DNA of 12,868 nt from JBBDWZ01 sp050732575 (GCA_050732575.1 JBOHRF010000129.1:1-12868); one strand, 5' to 3'. Shown: positions 1-7,807, counted from the first letter of the stretch. Notes: a model not told the origin generated them from the letters alone. Made by a program: numbers and translations.

Positions 1-118
1 TTTCCGGAAAGTATTCGGGTGCTTTTCAAGACGGTGGCCATTGGGTCGAGTCATACGTTATCATGTTGGCTAAAGCCAATTTGCAGCGTTGCAGGCATCA
101 GCTTTCCTCCGCAGACCT
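1..118. other. Left-edge leader region before the kinase gene
   Basis: No gene is supported here. The first ten bases, TTTCCGGAAA, form a perfect palindrome. At 66-79 there is a 6-bp inverted repeat, TTGGCT-AA-AGCCAA, about 55 bases before the kinase start. It could be an operator half-site pair or a small leader hairpin, but nothing in the sequence decides this. I could not find a convincing -35/-10 pair. The short plus-strand reading frame that begins at 63 overlaps the kinase in another frame and resembles no family, so I treat it as a shadow. Confidence 0.3.
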
Positions 119-125
119 GGAGGAG
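119..125 (+). promoter_or_regulatory. Shine-Dalgarno site that sets the kinase start
   Basis: GGAGGAG at 119-125 lies 8 bases before the ATG at 134, an ideal spacing. The longer in-frame possibility beginning at 89 has no comparable site. It would also add 15 residues that match nothing and would contain this ribosome-binding sequence inside the coding region. Confidence 0.75.
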
Positions 126-133
126 CCAATCCC

Positions 134-3100
134 ATGGACCATAAGACAAAAACCAGGACGCGCAGCGACGGCGTGGACTTCCTTGCGGGCGGCGGTGAGA
201 TGGGTGCGCGCATTCGCGACCTGGATTGGTCAAACACTCCACTCGGGCCGGTCGAGTCCTGGCCTCAGAGTCTGCGCAGCACCACCAGTATCCTACTTTC
301 TTCGCGGGCACAGCTGGTCATGTTCTGGGGCCCCGAGCTGGTGGCTCTCTACAACGACGCGTATGCGCCGGTCTTTGGTGCGAAGCATCCCTGGGCACTG
401 GGCAAACCGGCACGCGAGTGTTGGGCCGAAATCTGGAACGACGTGCTGGCTTCTCTGTTCGGTAGCGTGTTTCACTCGGGCGAATCGTTCTTCGCCCAGG
501 ATCACCTCTTTTTCCTCGAGCGGCACGGTTATCCGGAAGAGACTTACTTCGACGTTTCCTATGATCCCGTGCGCGACGAGTCCGGTCGTGTGGGCGGCAT
601 CTTCTGCATTGTCGGTGAAACAACCGTCAAAATCCTGAGCGCTCGGCGCGTACAAGCGTTGCGTGACCTGGCCGCGCGCACGGCCGGCGCCAAGGCCATA
701 GAGGACGTATTCACGCTCGCGGCGCTGACCTTGTCCGAGTATCAGCTGGACCTGCCGTTTGTGCTCTTCTATCTGATGGACTACAAAACCAACAGTGCCC
801 GTCTGCTGAGCCGTGCAGGTTTTGCTCCCGGTGTAACTGCCAGCCCGACCGTGCTGGCGATTGACGAGCAAACCGCATGGCCGTGGCCGCTGGGTGAGGT
901 TGTGCGCACCGGCTTACCTGTCTACGTGCGCGATGCCAGGGCCCGCATGGGTGGAATCGACTGCGGCCCCTATGCGGAATCACCACGTCACGCGATCGCC
1001 TTGCCCATAACGCCGCCGGGACACGAGAAACCCATGGCCATCGCGGTGGCCGGGGTGAGCGCGCGGCTCGACCTGAATGACGCGTACCGCAGCTTCTACG
1101 ATTTTTTGGCGGTCGCGCTGACCAGCGCGGTGGCGAATGCGAGCGCCCGCGAGCAGGAACGTGAGCGCACCGAAGCGCTGGCCGCGATCGACCGGGCCAA
1201 GACCGCATTCTTCAGCAATGTCAGTCACGAATTCCGAACCCCACTCACCCTGATTCTGGGACCGTTGGATGAGTTGCTGACGGATACATCCGGCGCGGTG
1301 CCGGCCGCGCTGCATGGCCAGCTCGAGACGGTCCGTAACAATGCGGGGCGGCTTCAGAAACTGGTCAACACGCTGCTCGAATTTGCGCGCGCCGAAGCGG
1401 GCCGCCTGCAGGCGTCGTATGAACCGACGGACCTGGCGCAGCTCACACGGGAATTGGCCGGCGCTTTTGGCGCGGCCATCGACCAGGCCGGTCTCTCCCT
1501 TACGGTGGACTGCCCAGCGCTCGATGAGCCCATCTACGTCGACCGCGACATGTGGGAGAAGATCGTCCTGAATCTGCTGTCCAATGCTCTCAAGTTCACG
1601 TTGCACGGCGCGATCGATGTAGTTCTGCGCTCCGCGACCGGGCATGTTGAGCTGCGCGTTCGCGATACTGGTGTCGGTATCCCCAAGGAAGCGCTGCCGC
1701 ATCTGTTCGAGCGCTTCTATCGCGTGCAGGGGACCGGAGCGCGCACCCATGAGGGATCCGGCATTGGTTTGTCACTGGCCCAGGAGCTGGTTCGGTTGCA
1801 CGGCGGTTCCGTGGCCGTGGAAAGCACAGTCGGTGAGGGCAGCACGTTCGTGGTGATCATGCCCAAGGGTCATGCGCATTTACAGAAGGATCGCATCGGC
1901 GCAGCGCGAACTCTGCACTCCACCGCACTCGGTGTTGCGCCCTTCGTACAGGAAGCTTTGCGCTGGCTGCCCGATCGCGAATCGGAGGCACCGCTTGCTG
2001 CGGCGTCAGGGGCAGGCGGATCTGAATCGTCCGGCGCGCGCGCATCCGCACGCGTCCTGATCGCCGATGACAATGCTGACCTGCGCAACTACATCCGTCG
2101 CGTTTTGCAGCCGCATTGGCGCGTGCAGACCGTGGAGGACGGAACCCGCGCCCTGGCCGCCGCTCGTAGGGAGCCGCCCGACCTGATCGTGGCCGATGTC
2201 ATGATGCCCGGGCTGGATGGTTTCGAGCTGCTGCGCGAGCTGCGCGCGGACGCGCGCACGGCCGCCATCCCGATCATCCTGCTCTCCGCCCGCGCCGGCG
2301 AAGAGGCGCGCGTGGTCGGCATCCAGGCCGGCGCCGACGACTACCTGGTCAAGCCGTTCAGCGCGCGCGAGCTGATCGCACGCGTAGCCGCGCACCTGCG
2401 CATGGCTGACATGCGCCAGGAAGCGCTGCTTCGGGAACGGGAACTACGCGCGGAGGCCGAGGCGGCCAAGGCCAGCGCGGAAGCGGCTAACCGTACCAAG
2501 AGTGAATTCCTGGCCAACATGAGCCACGAGCTGCGCACCCCGTTGAACGCGATAGCCGGCTATGTGGATCTGCTCGAAATGGGCCTGCACGGTCCGTTGA
2601 ACGATGCGCAACGGGAAGCACTGCGTCGTGTCTACGAAAGCGAGCAGCGCCTGCTCTCGCTCATTAACGACGTGCTGAATTTCGCCAAGATCGAGGCCGG
2701 ACGCGTCGAATATGAGCTGCGTCCCATCGTCCTCGCCGACGCCATCGCGTCCATGGTGGACATGATGGAGCCGTTACGCACGGCCAGGGGTCTGGCCTTC
2801 GAGAGCAGTGTGTGCGCGGATGTCGTGGTGCGGGCGGACGGGGACAAGCTGCAGCAAATCCTGCTCAACCTCCTCTCCAATGCCATAAAATTCACGCAGC
2901 CTGGAGGTCGCATCACGGTCGATACACCTCGGCGCGCGGCCAACGATGGCGCCGCGAAGAACTGGGTGTTCGTACGCGTTTCGGACACAGGCGTAGGCAT
3001 CCCGCGCAACAAGCAGGATACGGTGTTCGATCCGTTCGTGCAGGTGCATCGAAGCCTGACCAGCTCAACCGAGGGGACCGGTCTTGGACTCGCCATCAGC

Positions 3101-3199
3101 AGAGACCTGGCACGCGGCATGGGCGGCGACCTGCGCGTGCGCAGCGTGGAAGGCAAGGGTTCAACGTTTACCTTGTGTCTCCCGAACGCTTCGCGCTGA
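134..3199 (+). CDS. Soluble hybrid histidine kinase, PAS-GAF-HK-REC-HK
   Basis: A 1021-residue sensory kinase of a two-component phosphorelay, predicted cytoplasmic because no membrane segment or signal peptide is visible. Domains in order: a PAS-like N-terminus (about 30-160, with the DWSNTPLGP and SWPQSL motifs common before such PAS domains); a GAF-like region (about 170-330); HisKA 1 with SHEFRTPL, phospho-acceptor His365; HATPase 1 with N-box NLLSNALKF (Asn480), DTGVGIP and GSGIGLSLA. A receiver domain follows with acidic pair Asp645-Asp646, phospho-acceptor Asp688 in ADVMMPGLDGF and Lys740 in YLVKPF. An Ala/Glu-rich coiled linker (about 755-790) leads to HisKA 2 with SHELRTPLN (His798) and HATPase 2 with NLLSNAIKFT (Asn912), DTGVGIP and GTGLGLAIS. 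All catalytic motifs of both kinase cores are intact. The input signal is unknown. No separate response regulator is adjacent. The gene converges on the DUF2911 gene with a 3-base gap and no room for a dedicated terminator. Confidence 0.95.
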   Translation: MDHKTKTRTRSDGVDFLAGGGEMGARIRDLDWSNTPLGPVESWPQSLRSTTSILLSSRAQLVMFWGPELVALYNDAYAPVFGAKHPWALGKPARECWAEIWNDVLASLFGSVFHSGESFFAQDHLFFLERHGYPEETYFDVSYDPVRDESGRVGGIFCIVGETTVKILSARRVQALRDLAARTAGAKAIEDVFTLAALTLSEYQLDLPFVLFYLMDYKTNSARLLSRAGFAPGVTASPTVLAIDEQTAWPWPLGEVVRTGLPVYVRDARARMGGIDCGPYAESPRHAIALPITPPGHEKPMAIAVAGVSARLDLNDAYRSFYDFLAVALTSAVANASAREQERERTEALAAIDRAKTAFFSNVSHEFRTPLTLILGPLDELLTDTSGAVPAALHGQLETVRNNAGRLQKLVNTLLEFARAEAGRLQASYEPTDLAQLTRELAGAFGAAIDQAGLSLTVDCPALDEPIYVDRDMWEKIVLNLLSNALKFTLHGAIDVVLRSATGHVELRVRDTGVGIPKEALPHLFERFYRVQGTGARTHEGSGIGLSLAQELVRLHGGSVAVESTVGEGSTFVVIMPKGHAHLQKDRIGAARTLHSTALGVAPFVQEALRWLPDRESEAPLAAASGAGGSESSGARASARVLIADDNADLRNYIRRVLQPHWRVQTVEDGTRALAAARREPPDLIVADVMMPGLDGFELLRELRADARTAAIPIILLSARAGEEARVVGIQAGADDYLVKPFSARELIARVAAHLRMADMRQEALLRERELRAEAEAAKASAEAANRTKSEFLANMSHELRTPLNAIAGYVDLLEMGLHGPLNDAQREALRRVYESEQRLLSLINDVLNFAKIEAGRVEYELRPIVLADAIASMVDMMEPLRTARGLAFESSVCADVVVRADGDKLQQILLNLLSNAIKFTQPGGRITVDTPRRAANDGAAKNWVFVRVSDTGVGIPRNKQDTVFDPFVQVHRSLTSSTEGTGLGLAISRDLARGMGGDLRVRSVEGKGSTFTLCLPNASR

Positions 3200-3202
3200 C
3201 AG

Positions 3203-3754
3203 TTACTTGCCGCCCGTTGTCTTGATGGTGAACGGTACGATCGTCGTCCCCCAGTGAATGCGTACCACCACAGAATCCGGGCCCACCACGGGGAAGTAGT
3301 AGGCCAGCGTTTCCATGTGTTCACCGGTACCCGGCTTTACCTGCACGCGTAGCGCATCTTCACCGGCGGGGTAGGTCCTGTGGAACGCGCGGTCCTTCTT
3401 GCTGAAAATGAGCGTCCACTCGTGTTCGTTGGGAATTGACCAGATGCTGTACTTGCCTTTGGCCAGCGCCTGCCCATCGACCGTCACGGGGTCCGACAGG
3501 TCGATGGTCGTGGCCCAGTTGGCGCCCGGTGTCCAGGTCTCACCCCACTTCACCAGGCTCCCAAACAACTCCCTGCCCCGCGCAACCGGCCGGTCGTACG
3601 TGATCAGGATCTTCGTACTGCCCACCTCCTGAGAGACCGTGCCCGTTTGGCTCGGTTTGACGTTTGGCTCGTTCTGCGCCTCGGCCCGCGCGGTTGGGGC
3701 GAGGGCGACGGCGAGGAACAGCAAGGCGCGGGCGAGGGCGCGGTTCTTGGTCAT
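3203..3754 (-). CDS. Secreted DUF2911 family protein
   Basis: A 183-residue protein with a signal peptide: a basic N-terminus (MTKNRALAR), a hydrophobic stretch (ALLFLAVALAP) and a likely cleavage site after ARAEAQ near residue 27. The mature part carries the DUF2911 pattern: ILITYDRPVARGRELFG, then WTPGANWATTIDLSDPV, GKYSIWSIPNEHEW and a C-terminal strand with VRIHWGTTIVPF. The family is widespread in Bacteroidota, Gemmatimonadota and Acidobacteriota and has no established biochemical role. AGGAAG lies 6 bases before the ATG. The gene starts 44 bases after the ligase stop on the same strand, so the two are probably co-transcribed. Its 3' end faces the kinase gene 3 bases away. Length is close to usual for the family. 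Confidence 0.9.
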   Translation of the reverse strand: MTKNRALARALLFLAVALAPTARAEAQNEPNVKPSQTGTVSQEVGSTKILITYDRPVARGRELFGSLVKWGETWTPGANWATTIDLSDPVTVDGQALAKGKYSIWSIPNEHEWTLIFSKKDRAFHRTYPAGEDALRVQVKPGTGEHMETLAYYFPVVGPDSVVVRIHWGTTIVPFTIKTTGGK

Positions 3755-3798
3755 AGAAGTCTTCCTGTCTGTTTCACGAAAACGAAAGCGTAACCGAT

Positions 3799-5343
3799 CT
3801 AGCCATTCCGGCGCGCGTACAGCTTGCGTATGCGGCCTATGGTATCAGACTCTTCCGCGCGCTTGTCTGGCCGGTAGCGCTTGACGCGCGCAAAGCGGAG
3901 CGCAAAGCCACCCGGATAACGCGAGCTGGCCTGAATGTCGTCGAAGGCAATCTCGACCACCAGTTCCGGCTTCACAAACACCGTGTATTCGTTGCGGCTC
4001 AGCTCGCGCTGCAGCAGCTCGCGCGTTTGCCACTCGAGCAGCGCATCGGTCAGACCCTTGAAGGTCTTGCCCAACATGACGAAGCTGCCAGTACCAGGAT
4101 CGCGCGCACCCAGGTGCAGGTTGCTTAGCCAGCCCTGGCGCCGGCCACTGCCCCACTCCACGGCCAGTACGACCAGGTCCAGCGTCTCGGTGAATTTGAC
4201 CTTTAGCCAGCTGGATCCGCGCCGTCCGGCATCGTACGTACCATCCAGCGCCTTGGCCACCAGGCCCTCGTGACCGGCAGACCGTGCTGCCTCCAGGAAC
4301 GCGGCTGCCTGCTCGGGCCGATCGGTGATCTGCCGGGGAATCAGCACGCTACCAGGCACCGCAGCGGCCAGAGCCTGAAACCGCTCCGCGCCGGGCCGAT
4401 CGATGAGTGTTTCGCCATCAACATGCAGCAAGTCGAAGAAAAAGGACTGTAGCGGCAATTGCCGGCGCAGGCGATCCAAATCGAGCTTCCGGCTGAAGCG
4501 GCTCATGGTGATCTGAAAGGGCTGCGGTTTTCCATTCTCCCGCAGTACAATCGCCTCGCCGTCCAGCACCAGCTCGCGCGCGGGAAGTGCTTGTACGATC
4601 TCGACCAGTTCGGGCGCGGATGCCGTTACGTCATTCAGCTGGCGCGAGAAGATGCGCACGTCGGCTCCCGATTTGTGCACCTGGATGCGCGCGCCATCCA
4701 GCTTGTATTCGAATGCACCGCGCCCCAACTGTTGCAGTGCATCGTCTACATCTTCGGCACTGTCGGCCAACATGGGCTGAAGCGGTCGAAAGACCTGAAC
4801 GCTGAAGGCAGCCAGTGCAGGAGCGCCACCGGTGAGCGCGGCCGCTGCGACCGATACCAGGTCGCCGGCAATGAGGTGCGCGCGCCGCACGGTCGAAGCT
4901 GGCACCTCGGCCGCGCGCGCAATGGCGTCCAGCATGACGCCCTCCTGCGCACCCTGGCGCAACTCACCAAAGAGCAGACGGCCAAGGAAATCCTGCTCCT
5001 CGGCCGTGGCCGCGGCCAATAGCTCGTGCAGAAGTCGACCGCGCTCGCGCGTGGAGCCCGCGCCTTTCACCTGTGAGATTCTGTCGAAGGTGCCATCGAC
5101 GGCGCGCAGCGTCAGCATTGGCCGCGGGGCGGCCCCATCGGGCTTCGTCTCGCGCAGCATGGCCCAGCCAATGCCGATTCGCCCCTGGCGCAGCTCGCCT
5201 ACCAGGAACGAAACAGCAATCGGTATCTCCGCTGGCTCGAGCTGGCGCAGCAATGCAGCCAGGCTGGCAATTTTTTCCAGACGACGCGTTGTGGATGCGA
5301 CTTGTGTGGAGATCCCAACTACGTCGGCCAACTTCGTCTCCAT
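3799..5343 (-). CDS. ATP-dependent DNA ligase
   Basis: A 514-residue ligase that seals nicks in duplex DNA through an enzyme-AMP intermediate. An N-terminal DNA-binding domain (about 1-200) precedes the nucleotidyltransferase core. Motif I is YKLDGARIQ with adenylated Lys214, motif III/IIIa includes LDGEAIVL (Glu263), motif IV is EGLVAK (Glu359), and motif V is WLKVK (Lys381, Lys383). The remainder to 514 is the expected OB-fold. Length and order match the LigB-like/archaeal-type group of about 500-560 residues, not the short LigC or the multi-domain LigD. The ATG at 5343 is chosen because homologous sequence begins there (TKLADVV, then RLEKI). The open frame extends to 5727, but that extra part is low-complexity and overlaps the neighbouring remnant. 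The ribosome-binding site is weak (GGAG 13 bases upstream). No Ku or primase gene is nearby, so an accessory repair role beside the usual NAD-dependent ligase is inferred. Confidence 0.93.
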   Translation of the reverse strand: METKLADVVGISTQVASTTRRLEKIASLAALLRQLEPAEIPIAVSFLVGELRQGRIGIGWAMLRETKPDGAAPRPMLTLRAVDGTFDRISQVKGAGSTRERGRLLHELLAAATAEEQDFLGRLLFGELRQGAQEGVMLDAIARAAEVPASTVRRAHLIAGDLVSVAAAALTGGAPALAAFSVQVFRPLQPMLADSAEDVDDALQQLGRGAFEYKLDGARIQVHKSGADVRIFSRQLNDVTASAPELVEIVQALPARELVLDGEAIVLRENGKPQPFQITMSRFSRKLDLDRLRRQLPLQSFFFDLLHVDGETLIDRPGAERFQALAAAVPGSVLIPRQITDRPEQAAAFLEAARSAGHEGLVAKALDGTYDAGRRGSSWLKVKFTETLDLVVLAVEWGSGRRQGWLSNLHLGARDPGTGSFVMLGKTFKGLTDALLEWQTRELLQRELSRNEYTVFVKPELVVEIAFDDIQASSRYPGGFALRFARVKRYRPDKRAEESDTIGRIRKLYARRNG

Positions 5344-5413
5344 CTTGGTCCGTTTACTCCACGATTGGACGTGTACGTTCAAGAGCTTGACCGACAAATC
5401 GAGCCATGCTTTC

Positions 5414-5535
5414 GGGAGCGGGAGCGCATAACGGGAGCAGGCGCGGCCGGGCGCGGGCGCCTGCCTACCGATGATCGGTGCGCATATGCCCGCTCCCGCT
5501 TGCTCCCGCTCCTCACTCCCGCTCCAGACTCCCGG
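5414..5535. repeat. CTCCCGC word array with inverted arms upstream of the ligase
   Basis: A low-complexity stretch about 70 bases before the ligase start. GGAGCGGGAGC (5415-5425) is exactly complementary to GCTCCCGCTCC (5502-5512). Inside lies a second inverted pair, GCAGGCGC (5437-5444) and GCGCCTGC (5457-5464), and then ACCGAT-G-ATCGGT (5467-5479). From 5491 to 5535 the word CTCCCGC or CTCCCGG recurs several times with irregular short gaps. The nested arms could fold in DNA or RNA. Function is unknown. It probably lies in the ligase upstream region, so an effect on ligase expression is possible but unproven. Confidence 0.7.
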
Positions 5536-5536
5536 A

Positions 5537-6207
5537 TCATCGTAGCCGGCCCGCAGACCACTGAGCAGCGCGCTCTCGGGATGGCAATGGGACCGTTGCT
5601 CGTTGAGCGTGAAGCGCGCAAGTGCGGATCGAGCATCGGTAAAGCAAGCACCCGCGCCCGGCCGCTCTTGATCCCGTGTGCGCTGCGGCTCCCAGAACGC
5701 CGGCACCAAACGTGTACGCTTCCGCATGGGTCAAGTCCCGCTTGCGGAACAGCCAGCGCAGCAGCAATGCAGCCGGTAGCACGAGGGCAATGCCGAAGTA
5801 GGGTGCCAACCAGCCAACCGTGAGGACAGGATCGAAGATGCGCGAGACATCGGTGGCCAGCAGACCGTCCACAGCCACATACGCGGTTACTGTCAGAAAA
5901 GCGTAGCCCACGGATTGGTGTACGGTGCGCGCCGACCGCGTACGTAATCGCGTATCAACTCGCCCGGACGTCGCAACAGCTGCACAAATGTGCGCGTAAT
6001 CCTGAAGTCGAGCCGTTTCAGCTTGCCGGCAAAACGTGCGAGCACGCCCGGGATGGTGAGGCGAGGCTCGCGAAGGTGGCCGCTTGCGGGGCAGTTGTCG
6101 GTGTCGATGACTTTGCCGCAACCCGCGCACGATTGCCCAGAGGGTACAATCGGCGACGCCGTCGGTGCGGCCATACTCTCGGTCATCGTTGTTGGCAGTG
6201 CCGTCAA
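5537..6207 (-). pseudogene. Frameshifted, truncated DUF3667-like membrane protein
   Basis: Two overlapping minus-strand frames join into one DUF3667-like protein. The first frame (6207 to 5893) has a Cys motif (CAGCGK, then NCPASG) and the family hallmark, RPGELIRDYVRGRRAPY. It then reads into a stop just after NPWATLF. Shifting frame near 5907-5909 continues the protein as GYAFLTVTAYVAVDG, a second hydrophobic stretch (LAPYFGIALVLPAALLL) and HAEAYTFG. One base missing from a G run on the minus strand explains the break: TGGGGC would restore TGG GGC TAC. Family-like sequence fades near 5690. The rest to 5537 looks unrelated, so the C-terminal membrane segments are absent as well. The first start is TTG at 6207, with ATG codons at 6186 and 6174 and no clear ribosome-binding site. 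It lies 66 bases after the APC permease on the same strand. The family's function is unknown. Confidence 0.65.
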
Positions 6208-6229
6208 GGCATCGCCACCGACACGGGCC

Positions 6230-6265
6230 CCTCACTCTTCCCCACTTCCTCTCGTCCTCTCTTCC
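6230..6265. repeat. Degenerate 8-bp period pyrimidine array after the permease
   Basis: Read on the plus strand, successive 8-base units are CCTCACTC, TTCCCCAC, TTCCTCTC and GTCCTCTC, followed by TTCC. The array fills most of the 66-base gap between the APC permease stop and the DUF3667-like remnant. It abuts a perfect 10-bp palindrome, CTTCCGGAAG (6261-6270), that begins 3 bases beyond the permease stop codon. There is no T-run on the minus strand after that palindrome, so it is not a standard intrinsic terminator. Confidence 0.5.
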
Positions 6266-6273
6266 GGAAGTTC

Positions 6274-7647
6274 TCACGATGCGATGGCGGACGCGCGCCG
6301 CGTCTGCACGCTGTGCAACCCGGCGCCCACACCAAGCAACAGGCCGCCCACCAGCGATTCCAGCGGATACTGCCGAATCGCACTACTCACGGCCGCCAGT
6401 GCAGCCAGTACGAAGAACAGCGGTACCCACGGATATCCCGGCACCCGAAACATCCCCGCTGCCCCCCTTGTTCCCGACACGCCCGTCACGCCCGTCACGC
6501 CCGATACGTCCGTCACGCCCATCCGTTTCCGTACCATGAAAATGCTGGCGGCGCCCAGGCCAAAGAAGATCCAGTCGGCAAACACAACACCATTGACCAG
6601 CGCACCGATGTTGCCGACCAGAATGAGTACGACGGTCCAGGTTCCCTGCAGCATGATGGCGCGCGCCGGCGTGCCAAAGCGGGGATGCAGCTGCGCGAGT
6701 GAACGCAGGAACACGCCATCGTTTGCCAGCGCATAAAACACCCGTGGTGTGGCCATGACGACCACATTGGAAAAAGCGAGAATCGAGATGGCGACCAGTG
6801 CCGTTACGATGCGGCCGGCGGTTTCACCAAACAGCGCGAGACTGGCATCGCGCGCCAGCGCGCCCGACCCGGCCATTCCCTGCGGGCCGAGCGCTCTCAG
6901 ATATACAATGTTGCCGCCAATGTAGACCAGCGCGACCAGGCCGACGCCCAACAGTAACGCACGCGGCACGCGCCGTTCAGGCGCTCGCACTTCACCGGCC
7001 ATGAAGTTGAGCTGCTGCCAGCCGCCGTAACTGAACAGCACGGGCACCAACGCGGCGCCAAACCCGACCAACAATCCCACATCTTCGAGCTCGGGGGCAG
7101 TCATGCTGGTGGCCTGAGCATCAACCAACAGACCCATGCCAATCATGGCGGCAAATGCACCCACTTTGATGATCGTGAGCGTCGTATTGGCGCGCGTGCC
7201 CGGCTTGAGGCCCAACAAGTTGAGCGCGGAAAGCAAGACCACGATGACAACGGCTACCAACTTCTGCAAAAGCGGTGAAAGCGGCACAAAGGAAGCCACA
7301 TAGCCGGCAAAGGCCAGGGCCAGTGATGCTAGTGCGCCCGTGGCGATGATCAACAACAACATCCAGCCGTACAAAAACGCCGGGAGTGATCCGAAAGCTT
7401 CTCGGATGTAGACGTAGTGGCCACCCGCCTGCGGATAACGCGCGGCCAGTTCGGCAAACGTGAGCGCGCCTGCAATCGCGATCACCGCGCCCAATACCCA
7501 CACGGCCAGGATCCAACGTCCATCGGGCAGGTGCTGAGCCACCACAGCCGGTGTGAAAAAGATGCCGCCGCCGATTACTCCCGAGATCACGATCATGGTG
7601 GCGTCGAAAATGCCTATCTCTCGCGTCAGGCCCGTTCTATTTCCCAT
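6274..7647 (-). CDS. APC-family amino-acid permease
   Basis: A 457-residue inner-membrane secondary transporter of the amino acid-polyamine-organocation superfamily with about twelve hydrophobic segments. The first carries the substrate-site glycine motif (SGVIGGGIFFTP). The loop after the third shows RYPQAGGHYVYIREAFG, typical of the bacterial LAT/SLC7-like branch. Near the C-terminus FRVPGYPWVPLFFV leads into the last two segments. The substrate cannot be named from sequence. ATG at 7647 is preferred because the conserved N-terminus starts there (GNRTGLTREIG). A longer in-frame TTG start at 7698 adds 17 residues unlike the family. A GAGGGAG site lies 11 bases upstream of the ATG. Residues 377-391 are five tandem tripeptides of the form G/D-V-T/S, encoded by a 9-bp DNA repeat in the loop before FRVPGYPW and not expected in the family. 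The gene is divergent from the OmpA gene. Confidence 0.93.
   Translation of the reverse strand: MGNRTGLTREIGIFDATMIVISGVIGGGIFFTPAVVAQHLPDGRWILAVWVLGAVIAIAGALTFAELAARYPQAGGHYVYIREAFGSLPAFLYGWMLLLIIATGALASLALAFAGYVASFVPLSPLLQKLVAVVIVVLLSALNLLGLKPGTRANTTLTIIKVGAFAAMIGMGLLVDAQATSMTAPELEDVGLLVGFGAALVPVLFSYGGWQQLNFMAGEVRAPERRVPRALLLGVGLVALVYIGGNIVYLRALGPQGMAGSGALARDASLALFGETAGRIVTALVAISILAFSNVVVMATPRVFYALANDGVFLRSLAQLHPRFGTPARAIMLQGTWTVVLILVGNIGALVNGVVFADWIFFGLGAASIFMVRKRMGVTDVSGVTGVTGVSGTRGAAGMFRVPGYPWVPLFFVLAALAAVSSAIRQYPLESLVGGLLLGVGAGLHSVQTRRASAIAS
6476..6520. repeat. Five 9-bp tandem repeats inside the permease gene
   Basis: On the plus strand the units are GACACGCCC, GTCACGCCC, GTCACGCCC, GATACGTCC and GTCACGCCC, in exact register. 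The 9-bp period keeps the permease frame open and encodes, in reading order, GVT, DVS, GVT, GVT, GVS (residues 377-391). It sits in the hydrophilic loop just before the C-terminal membrane pair. On the coding strand the repeated word contains GCGTGACG, which also makes up the array right after the ADOP remnant at 10954-10974. Confidence 0.85.
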
Positions 7648-7779
7648 GATCGTTACGACTCCCTCTGGCAGAACGACGGAAGCTGTTGGCGGAAACAATG
7701 ATCCGCTGCGGTCACAGGCGGGCGCAAGGACAAAAGGCCGGTAGTAAACCGTGGCAGGTATGCAACGAGCGGCGCACGA

Positions 7780-7807
7780 TTGACCCGCGCGCGCGATGGG
7801 CTACCTT
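7780..7807 (+). promoter_or_regulatory. Candidate sigma-70-type promoter for the OmpA gene
   Basis: TTGACC (7780-7785) and TACCTT (7802-7807) are separated by 16 bases in the divergent intergenic region. A transcript would start about 40 bases before the OmpA ATG at 7855. The -35 matches consensus at five of six positions, while the -10 is weaker. The PadR promoter candidate at 11636-11665 is similar, which supports both. I saw no equally good pair for the divergent permease. Confidence 0.5.

Noticed and set aside
89..133. Upstream in-frame start for the kinase at 89
   Set aside because: It has no ribosome-binding site and would place the strong GGAGGAG at 119-125 inside the gene. The ATG at 134 fits better.
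980..1750. Minus-strand open frame of 256 codons opposite the kinase
   Set aside because: It is antisense to the intact GAF/HisKA/HATPase coding region and resembles no known protein.
4459..5022. Plus-strand open frame of 187 codons opposite the ligase
   Set aside because: It lies wholly antisense to a well-supported gene, shows no family motif, and is explained by high-GC codon bias.
5491..5535. CTCCCGC array as a CRISPR array
   Set aside because: The words are under 10 bases with gaps of only a few bases. There are no spacers of regular size and no cas genes.
5344..5727. N-terminal extension of the ligase to 5727
   Set aside because: The added residues are low-complexity, overlap the DUF3667-like remnant and the word array, and precede the point where ligase similarity begins.
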